Positions 8,098 through 16,807 of a stretch of DNA of 40,253 nt are shown here, piece after piece (the first letter of the stretch is position 1; each line of letters begins with the position of its first letter). The notes under the pieces are model-generated. The model had not been told where the DNA came from. It saw nothing but the letters and a program-made list of their open reading frames with translations, and did no database searches. A program made the translations under genes and the position numbers. The stretch comes from Syntrophomonadaceae bacterium (GTDB lineage: Bacteria; Bacillota; Syntrophomonadia; Syntrophomonadales; Syntrophothermaceae): assembly GCA_012719535.1 (NCBI GenBank), contig JAAYAC010000057.1:1-40253 (forward strand), read 5' to 3'.

Positions 8098-8368
8098 CAA
8101 GGCTCACCTGGAGATGTTGGCCTCCCAGGTCCACGACGTACCGTATTACGGCAGAAGGGAGAACGGGCAAAGGATCGAGGTGCGCTTTGCTGCCGATAAC
8201 CCGACTTTGTACAGGATGGTGTATTTCCCCTTGTCTACCATCATGGTAAATGATTTCTACCGGGGCCCGCCTTTGGGCCTGGGCCTGGAGGCCACTTTTC
8301 GCAAGGTGGATCTGCTCAAGCAGATCCTGAGGCTATCCAAAGCCTATACTCTGAGCGCTTCTATATAA
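8098..8368 (+). pseudogene. transposase remnant (DDE/IS481-like N-terminal piece)
   Basis: The frame reads HLEMLASQVHDVPYYGRRE, the conserved stretch near the N-terminus of a clostridial IS481-like transposase family, then continues for about 65 residues that no longer resemble it (VRFAADNPTLYRMVYFPL...). The first 60 bases are nearly identical to 12181-12240. There is no start codon context and no catalytic domain. It is best read as a deletion remnant; the origin of the second half is unknown. Confidence 0.45.
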
Positions 8369-8627
8369 CATTATCTTCCAAAACAGCTATCAGGTCTCCT
8401 TTTTTTAACGTAATCGTCGGTTTCCACGTATATTTTCTCAAATAGTTTCTTCCCCGATCTTGGGGTAAACGTCTACCGCAGTTGCCGGTTTGATCTCTCC
8501 TGTCAGTCCCAATGTCCGTTGCAACTTCTTTAACCCGGCTTCGGCCACCTGTACAGGAATAGTTTCTCCTCTATTAATAGCAGTCTCTTAATAGCAGTCT
8601 CTTTCTCTTTGTCGTGCTGCACATCCC
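8369..8627 (-). other. gap with a decayed reading frame and a 14-base tandem repeat
   Basis: No intact gene. On the minus strand a frame reads VAEAGLKKLQRTLGLTGEI then DVYPKIGEETI before a stop. It looks like the end of a mobile-element protein, but the family is not recognised. TTAATAGCAGTCTC occurs twice in tandem at 8574-8587 and 8588-8601, probably a recent duplication. Confidence 0.3.
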
Positions 8628-9974
8628 TTAGCTTTTTCCTGTTTCTCCCCAAATTCTATCGGCTTTCTTGCCCCACTCGCTGGCGTAGCCTTCCAAGCTG
8701 CCGGCAAACTTTTCGGCATCAAGCGAAACCGTCTGGGTGCAGCGAGCCTCGCTCTCCTTGACGCAGGCTGCCAGCCCGTGCGGATTGTCTATAAGGGGGC
8801 AGGGACGCAGGTGATTCTCGTTGAACGGTTGCCGCTTTTGATAAGCCAGAAAAAGTGGATTACCGAGTGCTTCTTTTAAGCTCGTGTCCTTGATGTTGAC
8901 GCAAGAATAGTGGACAAAAGCACACGGCTCTACCTCGCCTGCCGCGTTGATGTGGAAATAGCGCCGTCCCCCCGCGATGCACCCGCCGGTGAGTTCCCCG
9001 TCGTTCCAGAAGTCGGCAACAAGGATAGGCTTGGTGGCCCTAATCTCTCGGATGCGCTTCCAGACGTACGCCCTCTGCTCAGGGGTAGCCATGAACTCCA
9101 AATCAGATTCAGAGCCTACCGGAACATAGGTGAAAAGCCATCCGAAACGGAAACCCTGGTCGACGAGCATGTCGATGTATTCGTCGGAGGTGATTTCTTC
9201 GACGTTGTGGCGGTGGTAAGTGGTTGAGAAGCCGTAAATGAGCCCATATTGGTGCAGGATATCGGCAGCCTGCATGACTTTGGCGAAAGTCCCTTTACCA
9301 CGGCGCATGTCGGTAGATTCCTCGAAACCGTCGATGCTGATTGCGAATACTATGTTGGCTGCGTCTGCGCATTCTTCGGCAAACTTTTCATCAATCAGAG
9401 TCCCGTTGGTGAAGATGTGGAAAACGCTGTCGGGATGTTTTTTAGCCAGCTTTAAAATGTCGTCTTTCCTGAGGAGCGGTTCGCCGCCGGAGAAGAGGTA
9501 GAAAAATATGCTGAGTTCCTCGCCTTCCTTTACTATTCGGTCCATTAGTTCAAAAGTGAGGTCGTTCTTCTTCGGGTATTCGCCCGCCCAGCAACCTTTG
9601 CAGCGTAGGTTGCAACGGTCGGTAGGATCCATGAGAATAGCCCACGGTACGGCATAACCCAGCTTTTCCGCTAATTCGTATTGTTTGGGGATGCCGAGCA
9701 GCACCGAGTTGATGATGAAATTGACGGCCAGACGTTCGCGGACTTTCGGATGGGTTTCTCTCAAAGTCCTGACAAACAGCTTGTACCAGTGAGAATCTCT
9801 GTTGGAAAGATGTTTACCGGCTGATGCAATCTGTTCTTTATGGTTTTGGCGTATAGCCAGCTTACTGGCGATATTTAGAAGTTTTTCAATGTTGTTTTCC
9901 GGGTCTTTGGCCAGGTAATTCGTCGCTTCCGTTATCACGGCTTCTCCGACCAATTTTTTGGCATACTCAAACAC
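8628..9974 (-). CDS. radical SAM protein with SPASM-like C-terminus
   Basis: 448 residues. The radical SAM cluster motif CNLRCKGC (Cys 121, 125, 128) is followed by FLFSGGEPLL, the SAM-binding GGEP element. The C-terminal part has further cysteines (GGCIAGG, EVEPCAFVHYSC, RPCPLID, ACVKESEARC), as in SPASM auxiliary Fe-S domains. About 100 helical residues precede the core. Such enzymes modify peptides or small molecules through a 5'-deoxyadenosyl radical; the substrate cannot be told. The start is a GTG (9972-9974) behind AAAGGAGTG. A winged-helix regulator gene lies upstream on the same strand, and mobile debris lies on both sides. Confidence 0.85.
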   Translation of the reverse strand: MFEYAKKLVGEAVITEATNYLAKDPENNIEKLLNIASKLAIRQNHKEQIASAGKHLSNRDSHWYKLFVRTLRETHPKVRERLAVNFIINSVLLGIPKQYELAEKLGYAVPWAILMDPTDRCNLRCKGCWAGEYPKKNDLTFELMDRIVKEGEELSIFFYLFSGGEPLLRKDDILKLAKKHPDSVFHIFTNGTLIDEKFAEECADAANIVFAISIDGFEESTDMRRGKGTFAKVMQAADILHQYGLIYGFSTTYHRHNVEEITSDEYIDMLVDQGFRFGWLFTYVPVGSESDLEFMATPEQRAYVWKRIREIRATKPILVADFWNDGELTGGCIAGGRRYFHINAAGEVEPCAFVHYSCVNIKDTSLKEALGNPLFLAYQKRQPFNENHLRPCPLIDNPHGLAACVKESEARCTQTVSLDAEKFAGSLEGYASEWGKKADRIWGETGKS

Positions 9975-9998
9975 TTGGGAGTCACTCCTTTCTTTCCG

Positions 9999-10064
9999 TT
10001 ATCGGTTTGGGATTGTGCTAACCGCACGTTGGAACCTAAAAGGCGAAAGAGAATTAGAAGACAA
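9999..10064 (-). CDS. possible 21-residue peptide before the radical SAM gene
   Basis: AGGAGGTGAGAAG precedes a TTG (10062-10064) and a 21-codon frame ending in TAA 25 bases before the radical SAM start. The peptide begins MSSNSLSPFRFQRAV. It lacks cysteine. It could be a leader peptide, a substrate of the enzyme, or a chance frame. The ribosome site is the only strong support. Confidence 0.25.
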   Translation of the reverse strand: MSSNSLSPFRFQRAVSTIPNR

Positions 10065-10449
10065 CTTCTCACCTCCTAATTCAGAAAAGTTTCACAACCT
10101 TTTGTACGCTGCTAAGCTCCAACTCCAGAAAATATTTAAATCCAGACAGAACAGTCACCGCAGTCCACTCTCATTGGTTTTGGCTAATCTGATGTGTTGT
10201 GTAGTCATAATGCCGGCGAGCAGATATTTTACGTTCATTGCAACAGTATTTACAAACTTATAAGGGATGGGTGAATAAACTCACCACTCCCCATATATTG
10301 CCGGTACTGAAACTGGCAGTGGATTCTCTTCTCTCCCCAAAATCCCCAAAATCATCTTAAAAAAATTAGTATCTTGCGCTTTCTTAGTATTCTTATGCTT
10401 CCCCAATATCAACATTATCCCCAACTTCCACAAATAACTCGCAAAAAAA
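10065..10449. other. AT-rich intergenic stretch between regulator and radical SAM gene
   Basis: Lower GC than the surroundings. No convincing coding frame, and no clear promoter or terminator was found. It presumably holds the promoter or leader of the radical SAM gene. Confidence 0.4.
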
Positions 10450-11148
10450 TTATGTCGTTTTTGCCAACATCTCACTCAAAAAGTCCATCAATAGCGCCTG
10501 TTCAGATCGGTTCAGTATTGCTAGATTTTTCTGGAACCCCGATAGGCAGTCAGCCATATGAGAAAGCAGTTGAACCTGGGAGGCTGTTTTCGCCATGCTG
10601 CCAATTGCAGCCCCAACAAACATGGCCAGCCCTATTTTCCCCTCGGATACTTCCAAAGCCACGTTTTTGAGCAGAGAAATGCTGGTTTTGCTCAGGGTTT
10701 GCAACTGCAATATCAAGATGGTGATTACATATGCGCAGAACACTAAGGGATTTTCCACGCCGGACAATTCAGTCCTCATTTGTTCCTCAAGTTCTCCCGG
10801 AGCGGTCTTGGTGGTTTTGTCGTAGAAGGACATTAATCTTTCTTTGAGCAACTGAAACTCCTTGACGGGTGCCATGTCTTCCAACGTTTTTCCCGACAGG
10901 ACCAGATTAACCAGTTGAGTAGGCGCAAACATTACCCGTGCCCGCCCAGGATACTTTTTCTCTTGATCAACCTCGTATTGGCTGGTCAAGAATCCTTTTC
11001 TTTCCAGCGTTTTCAGCATTTCATAAGCGCTCCATTTGCTTATTCCCAGCATTTCAGCCACGCGAGCGTAATGCACGGGCAGGTTGGTAGCTTCGTATAC
11101 CTGTTTGATGATTTGCAAGAAGTCCATTTGCCGCCTGGTAACAGCCAT
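10450..11148 (-). CDS. winged-helix transcriptional regulator
   Basis: 232 residues. Residues about 1-80 form a winged helix (VAEMLGISKWSAYEMLKTLERKGFL, then a basic wing YEVDQEKKYPGRARV). The C-terminal part is helical and rather hydrophobic (FCAYVITILILQLQTLS; GLAMFVGAAIGSMAKTAS), suggesting a dimer or ligand domain. It reads toward the radical SAM gene and may regulate it. Two palindromes over its own promoter indicate autoregulation. The exact family is not recognised. Confidence 0.75.
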   Translation of the reverse strand: MAVTRRQMDFLQIIKQVYEATNLPVHYARVAEMLGISKWSAYEMLKTLERKGFLTSQYEVDQEKKYPGRARVMFAPTQLVNLVLSGKTLEDMAPVKEFQLLKERLMSFYDKTTKTAPGELEEQMRTELSGVENPLVFCAYVITILILQLQTLSKTSISLLKNVALEVSEGKIGLAMFVGAAIGSMAKTASQVQLLSHMADCLSGFQKNLAILNRSEQALLMDFLSEMLAKTT

Positions 11149-11215
11149 TATAAACCTCCGATACAGGGAAACCGGTCGCTATAAATAAACCCCAATTTCC
11201 CCAAAATACCTTTGT

Positions 11216-11265
11216 CGTAAATATACGTCCTGTCAAACACGATTGTCAAGACGTAAAAAACGTCT
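11216..11265 (-). promoter_or_regulatory. promoter of the winged-helix regulator with two operator palindromes
   Basis: On the minus strand TTGACA (11249-11244), 18 bases and TATATT (11225-11220) form a good sigma-70 promoter. CGTA-AATA-TACG (11216-11227) covers the -10 box. AGACGT-AAAAA-ACGTCT (11249-11265) sits at the upstream edge of the -35 box. Both contain CGT/ACG arms around an A-rich centre, so one dimeric repressor could bind both sites. Confidence 0.65.
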
Positions 11266-11586
11266 GAATCAAATCCCAAATCATCGCAACAGCCTGTTCC
11301 GTTTGAAACAAAGCCCGCTGCCAGAATCCATCGATCGAACTCCCGCTCCAGATCGTTTCGTGGGGTAACGCCAAAACCTTGGCTGGAAACCCCATCAACC
11401 TCCGAATGCTGTCGATGTACAAATGATATCCTTGGCAGAATATAGGAAATAGCTCAGTGTCCTAAATCTGGAAACCGGCTCTTGACATGCATACTCGTTT
11501 ACCATTTCTTGCTTGTCAGAAACATTTAGAGATATGCTAAAAGCACAAAACCGGTGGGTAAAAACAATTAAAGGAGGTGATTTTTA
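11266..11586 (+). promoter_or_regulatory. intergenic region with a weak thioesterase promoter
   Basis: No gene is seen. TTGCTT (11509-11514), 18 bases and TATGCT (11533-11538) form a plausible promoter about 50 bases before the thioesterase start. A TTGACA at 11482-11487 lacks a good -10 partner. Confidence 0.35.
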
Positions 11587-12075
11587 GTGGCACGAAAGCT
11601 TAATCCCGAGCACGTAGAAGCAGTTATCAATCTGATAAACAGAGGTCCCTATTTTCAACTGCTTTCCATGGTAGTCCGCGATATCGGTCCCGGCTATTCA
11701 TCAGTAGAAGCCAACATGGAAGGAAAGCACCTCAATCCGTTCGGAGGTATTCACGGTGGCGTCTATTCTTCGCTGATCGACACTGCGGCCTACTGGGCAG
11801 TGTACTGCGAGCTGGATGAAAATGTAGGGTTAATCTCGCTCGATCTAAAAGTTGACAATTTGGCCCCAGTTAAAGAAGGGAAGCTTATTGTTAAGGGCCG
11901 CCGCATTAAAATCGGGAGGAACGTTTGCCTGGCCGAAGCAACGGTTACTAATGAAGAAGGGAAGCCGCTCGCCCACGGTACTTCCAAGCAAATGATAACC
12001 CGCGGCTTGCAAACCATAGAGCAAGCAGTAATCGCAATGGGCAGTAAACCCCTGCCTCCTAAGTTTATTGAGTGA
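11587..12075 (+). CDS. PaaI-type hotdog thioesterase
   Basis: 162 residues from a GTG behind AAAGGAGGTGATTTTTA. The fold is given by LNPFGGIHGGVYSSLIDTAA, the HGG(V/M)..L.D hotdog helix of the PaaI/YbgC-like acyl-CoA thioesterases, and by the strands SLDLKVDNLAPVKEGKLIV and ATVTNEEGKPLAHGTSKQM. It probably hydrolyses an acyl- or aryl-CoA; the substrate is unknown. It stands divergent from the regulator gene and just upstream of a transposase fragment. Confidence 0.85.
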   Translation: MARKLNPEHVEAVINLINRGPYFQLLSMVVRDIGPGYSSVEANMEGKHLNPFGGIHGGVYSSLIDTAAYWAVYCELDENVGLISLDLKVDNLAPVKEGKLIVKGRRIKIGRNVCLAEATVTNEEGKPLAHGTSKQMITRGLQTIEQAVIAMGSKPLPPKFIE

Positions 12076-12247
12076 CACCCTTGCACAGTTCAATCTAACT
12101 GAAGAACAAGAGATGGAAGTAGCGTTGTTTCGCTTCGGCCTCATCGCTCCCCTTTTGAACAACCAGGTAGAAGACTCCATGGCTTACCTGGAGATGTTGG
12201 CCTCCCAGGTCCACGCCGTAATGTATTACGGCAGAAGGGAGTTTTGA
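12076..12247 (+). pseudogene. transposase N-terminal remnant (second copy)
   Basis: The frame reads LTEEQEMEVALFRFGLIAPL and continues to LEMLASQVHAVMYYGRREF before TGA. This is the N-terminal segment of an IS481-like clostridial transposase, cut off before the helix-turn-helix and DDE core. The last 60 bases repeat at 8101-8150 in the same orientation. No terminal repeats are visible. Confidence 0.55.
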
Positions 12248-12405
12248 TGGTGTTCGAGGATGTCACCTAAGGATTTCAGCTAAGGAAGAAAAAACATCGA
12301 CTAATCAGTTGTTTCTCAAAACCATTTTGCAACCAGAAATTAGGTACGAAATGCGGGGCACGCCATGAATAGCATCAACGAGAACATAAACAGAGTCCCA
12401 ATCGG

Positions 12406-12435
12406 TTGCTGGTCGGAAACATATACCGTTATAAT
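12406..12435 (+). promoter_or_regulatory. promoter of the Rpn-like gene
   Basis: TTGCTG (12406-12411), 18 bases and TATAAT (12430-12435). Transcription would begin about 12442, at the ribosome site, leaving a leader of under 20 bases. Confidence 0.55.
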
Positions 12436-12458
12436 GGAGACAAGGAGGGAATGAGAAA

Positions 12459-13337
12459 CTGGAGACCAGAATAACCCGCCAGAAAAACGACATAATCCTT
12501 AAGGCCACGGCTGAAGCCTTCCGCGGGCAGACGCTGGAGGCTATCGGGCTCGACCTTCCCCCTATAGTCGATATGCTACCGACCGTACTACCGACGGCCG
12601 AGGTCAAAGAGGAACGCGTAGACTTTCTCTTTCGCCTGGCAGATGAAAGCCTCCTACACCTGGAATTTCAGACGACATCGGTGGCCAGAAATGACCTGCA
12701 GCGCTTTGCCGGGTACGATCTGAAGCTGCTGGAAAGATACTGGCAAACCATCAGGACTGTGGTTATTTATTCGGGCCGAGTAAAAGAAGCACCAGACGGT
12801 TTTGACTATGGCTCGCTCGTATACCGGGTAAAAAACGTTTACTTAAACCGACTGGATGGAGAAAAAGAATACCGGCACTTAAGCGAAAAGATTGAAAGAG
12901 GGGAAGAATTGAGTAAGAGCGAGGTAGTGCGCCTGATTTTTCTTCCCTTGATGAAGCATGAAGAAAGTGAAGGAGAAGTAGCGTTGAAGGCGGCGGAGCT
13001 GGCGAAAAAGATTAAGGATGAGAAGCAGAACCTTGCATTTGCCGCGATTATAGCCTTAAGTGACAAGTACATGACAGAAGCGGAGAAAAGGCGTTTATTG
13101 GAGGTGGTAGCGATGACCCAAATCGAACAGTGGATAAGAGAAGAAGGGAGAAAGGAAGGAAGGATCGAAGGAAGGATCGAAGGAAAGATAGAGGGAAAGA
13201 TGGAGGGAAAGATGGAGGGAAAGATAGAAACAGCTAAGGCGGCTTTAAGAAAAGGGTTCTCGCCCGAGGACGTGGCGGAAATAACCGGTCTTCCTTTAGA
13301 TAAGGTATTAGATCTCAAGCGTGAGATAGGTAATTAG
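12459..13337 (+). CDS. Rpn-type PD-(D/E)XK nuclease / putative transposase-family protein
   Basis: 292 residues if read from the CTG at 12459-12461. The homologous-looking N-terminus ETRITRQKNDIILKATAEAF lies in frame upstream of the first ATG (12573), with GGAGG 10 bases before the CTG and a TAA at 12432. No ATG, GTG or TTG is available between. The PD-(D/E)XK core is RVDFLFRLADESLLHLEFQT, with the D and E-x-Q expected of Rpn recombination-promoting nucleases. The tail carries six 4-residue repeats (G-K/R-I/M-E) and then a helical SPEDVAEITGLPLDKV unit. These genes are common, patchily distributed and linked to genome rearrangement. Confidence 0.8.
   Translation: METRITRQKNDIILKATAEAFRGQTLEAIGLDLPPIVDMLPTVLPTAEVKEERVDFLFRLADESLLHLEFQTTSVARNDLQRFAGYDLKLLERYWQTIRTVVIYSGRVKEAPDGFDYGSLVYRVKNVYLNRLDGEKEYRHLSEKIERGEELSKSEVVRLIFLPLMKHEESEGEVALKAAELAKKIKDEKQNLAFAAIIALSDKYMTEAEKRRLLEVVAMTQIEQWIREEGRKEGRIEGRIEGKIEGKMEGKMEGKIETAKAALRKGFSPEDVAEITGLPLDKVLDLKREIGN
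13158..13229 (+). repeat. 12-base tandem repeat inside the Rpn-like gene
   Basis: Six units of GGAARGATNGAR encode G-K/R-I/M-E. Units 4 and 5 are identical and the others differ by one to three bases. The period keeps the reading frame, so length changes would only alter the linker before the C-terminal helix. Confidence 0.85.
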
Positions 13338-13389
13338 GTCATCAAGGGAACCCGGCACAGAGAATGCCTACGGTGGGCTTCATAGGCAA

Positions 13390-13836
13390 TCAGTATTCGG
13401 ACAAAAGGGGAACGTGCCATGACTTCAGCCGTTCTACTATCTGCTCCGTGTAGCTACCAGGGGCGTCGTATGCTATGCAGGCGTCATCCGCAAGGGAGGC
13501 AACGAGTTCGTTGCGCCGTACGGCAGATTCCCGGGTAACACGCTTCGGCTGCCCAATAAACCGGGACAGAAAGAGAAGGCGGCCGGCCTCGAACGCGGGG
13601 CGACATTCGGAGGGGATGCGCATAGTTTCAATAGCGCACGCCGGACAAATGATGATGGGTTGTCGGCCGCGCAGCAGAATGCGCAGGCATTCCTTTTTGA
13701 TCGGCAAGTGAAAGCCGCTGATGACGGTGACGCCGTCATCTCTGAATCGTCGCGTGGTATCGAGAGTGCGCAGGATCGCATCGCCAGGCGCCCGGGCGGA
13801 GCAGAAAAGGGCGGTCTTATAAGGTTCTTGTCGGTA
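13390..13836 (-). pseudogene. DprA-like (SMF family) protein, N-terminally truncated
   Basis: The frame runs from just after a TAA at 13837-13839 to the stop at 13390. It reads KTALFCSARAPGDAIL, DGVTVISGFH, KECLRILLRGRQPIIICP and RRNELVASLADDACIAYDAP. These are the Rossmann-fold blocks of the short DprA-like proteins of Clostridia, which resemble the DNA-processing protein that loads RecA onto single strands. Roughly the first 50 residues and the start codon are missing, and a different remnant abuts the break. It may be made from a TTG at 13707, but the fold would be incomplete. Confidence 0.55.
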
Positions 13837-13951
13837 TTACCTGATTCATGTCATGCTCCAGGTAACCCCTGGTCTCCTCGCGGGCCAGGGGCTGCATCTT
13901 GTAGCGCATAATGGGCCTCTGCTGCAAAGGCTGCTGGTGGTTGATAGACAC
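13817..13951 (-). pseudogene. AAA ATPase (ExeA/TniB-like) C-terminal fragment
   Basis: The frame includes QRPIMRYKMQPLAREETRGY and LEHDMNQ. It resembles the block after the sensor region of ExeA-type ATPases that pair with transposases, where a helix of the form L..EET..YI.H follows. Only about 45 codons survive, between the intron fragment and the DprA-like fragment. The identification rests on this one motif. Confidence 0.35.
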
Positions 13952-14034
13952 AACTTGGTAACCGGAACCACCTTTCTCTCAAAGTACAGGCCTTGAATAG
14001 CCTCCTGAATCTGCTTGAACAAATCCACCCCTTA

Positions 14035-14601
14035 CGTTCCCCTCGGCTTTTCAGCTTCGGTTGTCTTCTCTTTACGATTCCAGCCGGTTCTTTGGTTGCA
14101 TACTTTGGTTTACCTTCGTCCCTTCGCAAGTGTGGGCGCTTTGGGCTTCTCCCACACCCCACTGTAACTTAGTACAGTGTCCCCTCAGTTTTACCCTCCC
14201 GTCCGTTACCGGCTTTCATCGGCTGAGGGTTCTTCACTACTACGGACTCTTCTGCCACCCTGCACCACGTCTTCTCTCCCTTGTGTCTCCACTCGTTCGG
14301 GCTTACTTGCTTTCGCCAGATGATGTAGGGCTTCCCCAGTTAAGTTTGCCTGCCTGAATCCGAATCCATCCGTCCTAACTCCCCAGGTTATCCAGTTTTT
14401 AGGCTTTCCCACTCCTTGCAAGATTACCCACCTGACGAGCCAACCTCGGTTCGCTTTCGCTGTGTTCCGGATTCCGCCTGCGGCTTCCTTCAGACCCCAC
14501 CGTTACCAGTGGCGCCCTTGCCCTCGGGTTGTCTTCCAGCTGGTTAGGCGGCATGGGTTTATTTCAACCCACCGGCTTCAGCAAACATGCTGGGCGAACA
14601 C
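14035..14601 (-). ncRNA. group II intron 5' portion (domains I-IV), truncated
   Basis: On the minus strand the RNA begins GUGUUCGCCCAGCAUG, close to the GUGCGCCCAG start of Ll.LtrB-type introns. It then runs about 570 bases with the GC-rich paired blocks of an intron domain I-III and no open frame of its own. It begins four bases after the T tract of the groEL terminator, a target typical of group IIC introns. No maturase gene follows; the sequence breaks into ATPase and DprA remnants near 14030. The other half type (domains V-VI) is found 6 kb away on the same strand. Confidence 0.6.
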
Positions 14602-14603
14602 GT

Positions 14604-14632
14604 AAAAACCCCGCCTATCAAAGCGGGGTTTT
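14604..14632 (-). terminator. groESL terminator
   Basis: AAAACCCCGC (14605-14614) and GCGGGGTTTT (14623-14632) form a stem with an 8-base loop and a T5 tract on the minus strand. It lies 35 bases after the groEL stop. Confidence 0.85.
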
Positions 14633-14666
14633 GAGTTTCGCGATATAATTGTGTTTTACCGGCTCA

Positions 14667-15425
14667 TTACATGGGAGGCATTCCACCGCCCATATTGGGC
14701 ATGGGTTCTTCCTTAGGCACCTCGGTAATGAGAGCCTCCGTGGTAATCAGCATCCCGGCAATACTGGCGGCATTTTGCAGAGCCGACCTGGTTACCTTGA
14801 CCGGGTCAATAATCCCGGCTTCAATCATATCCTCGTAGTTGCCGGTTAGAGCATTGTAACCAACTCCCGCAGGCAGATCCTTCACTCTTTGCACCACTAC
14901 CGAACCTTCCATTCCTGCATTGTTGGCAATCTGCCGGAGTGGCTCCTCCAGGGCCCGCATGACCAACTTGACCCCGGTCGCCTCGTCACCCTCGGCATCC
15001 ACCGCTTCAATGGCCTTCTGTATGTTGATGAGGGCCGTTCCTCCGCCGGCTACGATGCCTTCCTCAACCGCGGCCTTGGTCGCAGCCAGGGCGTCCTCGA
15101 TGCGGTGCTTCTTCTCCTTGAGCTCGGTTTCGGTGGCGGCCCCAACCTGGATAACCGCTACTCCACCGGCCAGTTTCGCCAGCCTTTCCTGGAGTTTCTC
15201 CTTGTCATACTCGGACTTGCTTTCCTCAAGCTGTTTCTTGATCTGGGTAATGCGTTCCCGGATAGCGCTGTCACTACCCGCACCATCAATGATGATGGTC
15301 TCTTCCTTCTTGACCACTACCTGGCGTGCTTTGCCCAGCATATCCAGGGTAACGTTCTCCAGCTTAACACCAAGCTCCTCGGAAGCCACTTCTCCACCCG
15401 TCAGGATAGCAATGTCCTGGAGCAT
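14667..15425 (-). CDS. groEL: chaperonin GroEL, C-terminal half (after an in-frame TAG)
   Basis: 252 residues from the ATG at 15423-15425. It covers the rest of the apical domain and the second intermediate and equatorial segments ([36 protein letters not shown]), and ends with the GGM-type tail NMGGGMPPM. The 21 codons between the TAG (15489-15491) and this ATG are in frame and read as GroEL ([20 protein letters not shown]), so this is one gene broken by a nonsense codon. AAAGGAG stands 8 bases before the ATG, so separate translation is possible. In the linking stretch the conserved KAPGFGD reads KAPAFGE. Confidence 0.85.
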   Translation of the reverse strand: MLQDIAILTGGEVASEELGVKLENVTLDMLGKARQVVVKKEETIIIDGAGSDSAIRERITQIKKQLEESKSEYDKEKLQERLAKLAGGVAVIQVGAATETELKEKKHRIEDALAATKAAVEEGIVAGGGTALINIQKAIEAVDAEGDEATGVKLVMRALEEPLRQIANNAGMEGSVVVQRVKDLPAGVGYNALTGNYEDMIEAGIIDPVKVTRSALQNAASIAGMLITTEALITEVPKEEPMPNMGGGMPPM

Positions 15426-15488
15426 GGCCTTTCTCCTTTCCCCGAACGCCGGGGCCTTAACCGCCGCACAGCTGAAGGTACCTCTCAG

Positions 15489-16286
<798 letters not shown>

Positions 16287-16303
16287 TCAGTACCCCCTTA
16301 ATC

Positions 16304-16600
16304 TTATTTGCGGTCAACCTTAGCCAGGATATTTCTTTCTTCGATGATCAGATATTCTTCGCCATCAATCTTTACTTCAGTGCCTGCATACTTGGAGTAG
16401 ATAACCCTGTCACCAACTGCTACTTCGAGTGCAACCCGCTCGCCGTTATCGAGTATCCGGCCTGGGCCCACCGCCAGTACTTCACCCTCCTGGGGTCTCT
16501 CTTTGGCGGTGTCAGGAAGTACTATTCCACTCTTGGTCTTTTCCTCCAGGGTGTCGACAACCTTGATTACTACCCGATCACCTAATGGCTTGAGAAACAC
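16304..16600 (-). CDS. groES: co-chaperonin GroES
   Basis: 98 residues with the family start [15 protein letters not shown], the mobile loop [19 protein letters not shown] and [20 protein letters not shown]. It caps the GroEL ring. It starts at a GTG behind AAGGGGGTATACTA and precedes groEL by 20 bases in one operon. Nothing is abnormal in this gene. Confidence 0.96.
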   Translation of the reverse strand: MFLKPLGDRVVIKVVDTLEEKTKSGIVLPDTAKERPQEGEVLAVGPGRILDNGERVALEVAVGDRVIYSKYAGTEVKIDGEEYLIIEERNILAKVDRK

Positions 16601-16632
16601 TAGTATACCCCCTTAGGTTACTAATATATTTG

Positions 16633-16659
16633 TTAGCACTCATCTTTATTGAGTGCTAA
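16633..16659. promoter_or_regulatory. CIRCE element (HrcA operator) of groESL
   Basis: TTAGCACTC-N9-GAGTGCTAA, a perfect match to the CIRCE consensus, 33 bases before the groES start. HrcA repression of groESL is the established role. TATTAT-like -10 boxes lie just upstream on the minus strand. Confidence 0.95.
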
Positions 16660-16807
16660 TACACTAATAATATTAGGCAAGAAAAGGAGTGGAAGCAACT
16701 TAATGCTGTGGCGAAATGCAGCGGATATTCCCAATTAAGATTTTGTACCTAGTGTTTTCTTTTTATACCTTTACTTACCTTAAATTTTTTTATTTCTTAC
16801 TAAATCT

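Noticed and set aside
13158-13229. Tandem repeats considered as a CRISPR array
   Set aside because: The units are 12 bases, contiguous, without spacers and in frame within a gene. No cas gene or CRISPR array was found in the window.
14061-14421. Frames of 70-100 codons on both strands in the intron region
   Set aside because: No ribosome sites or family patterns; the sequence fits a structured intron RNA better than a protein.
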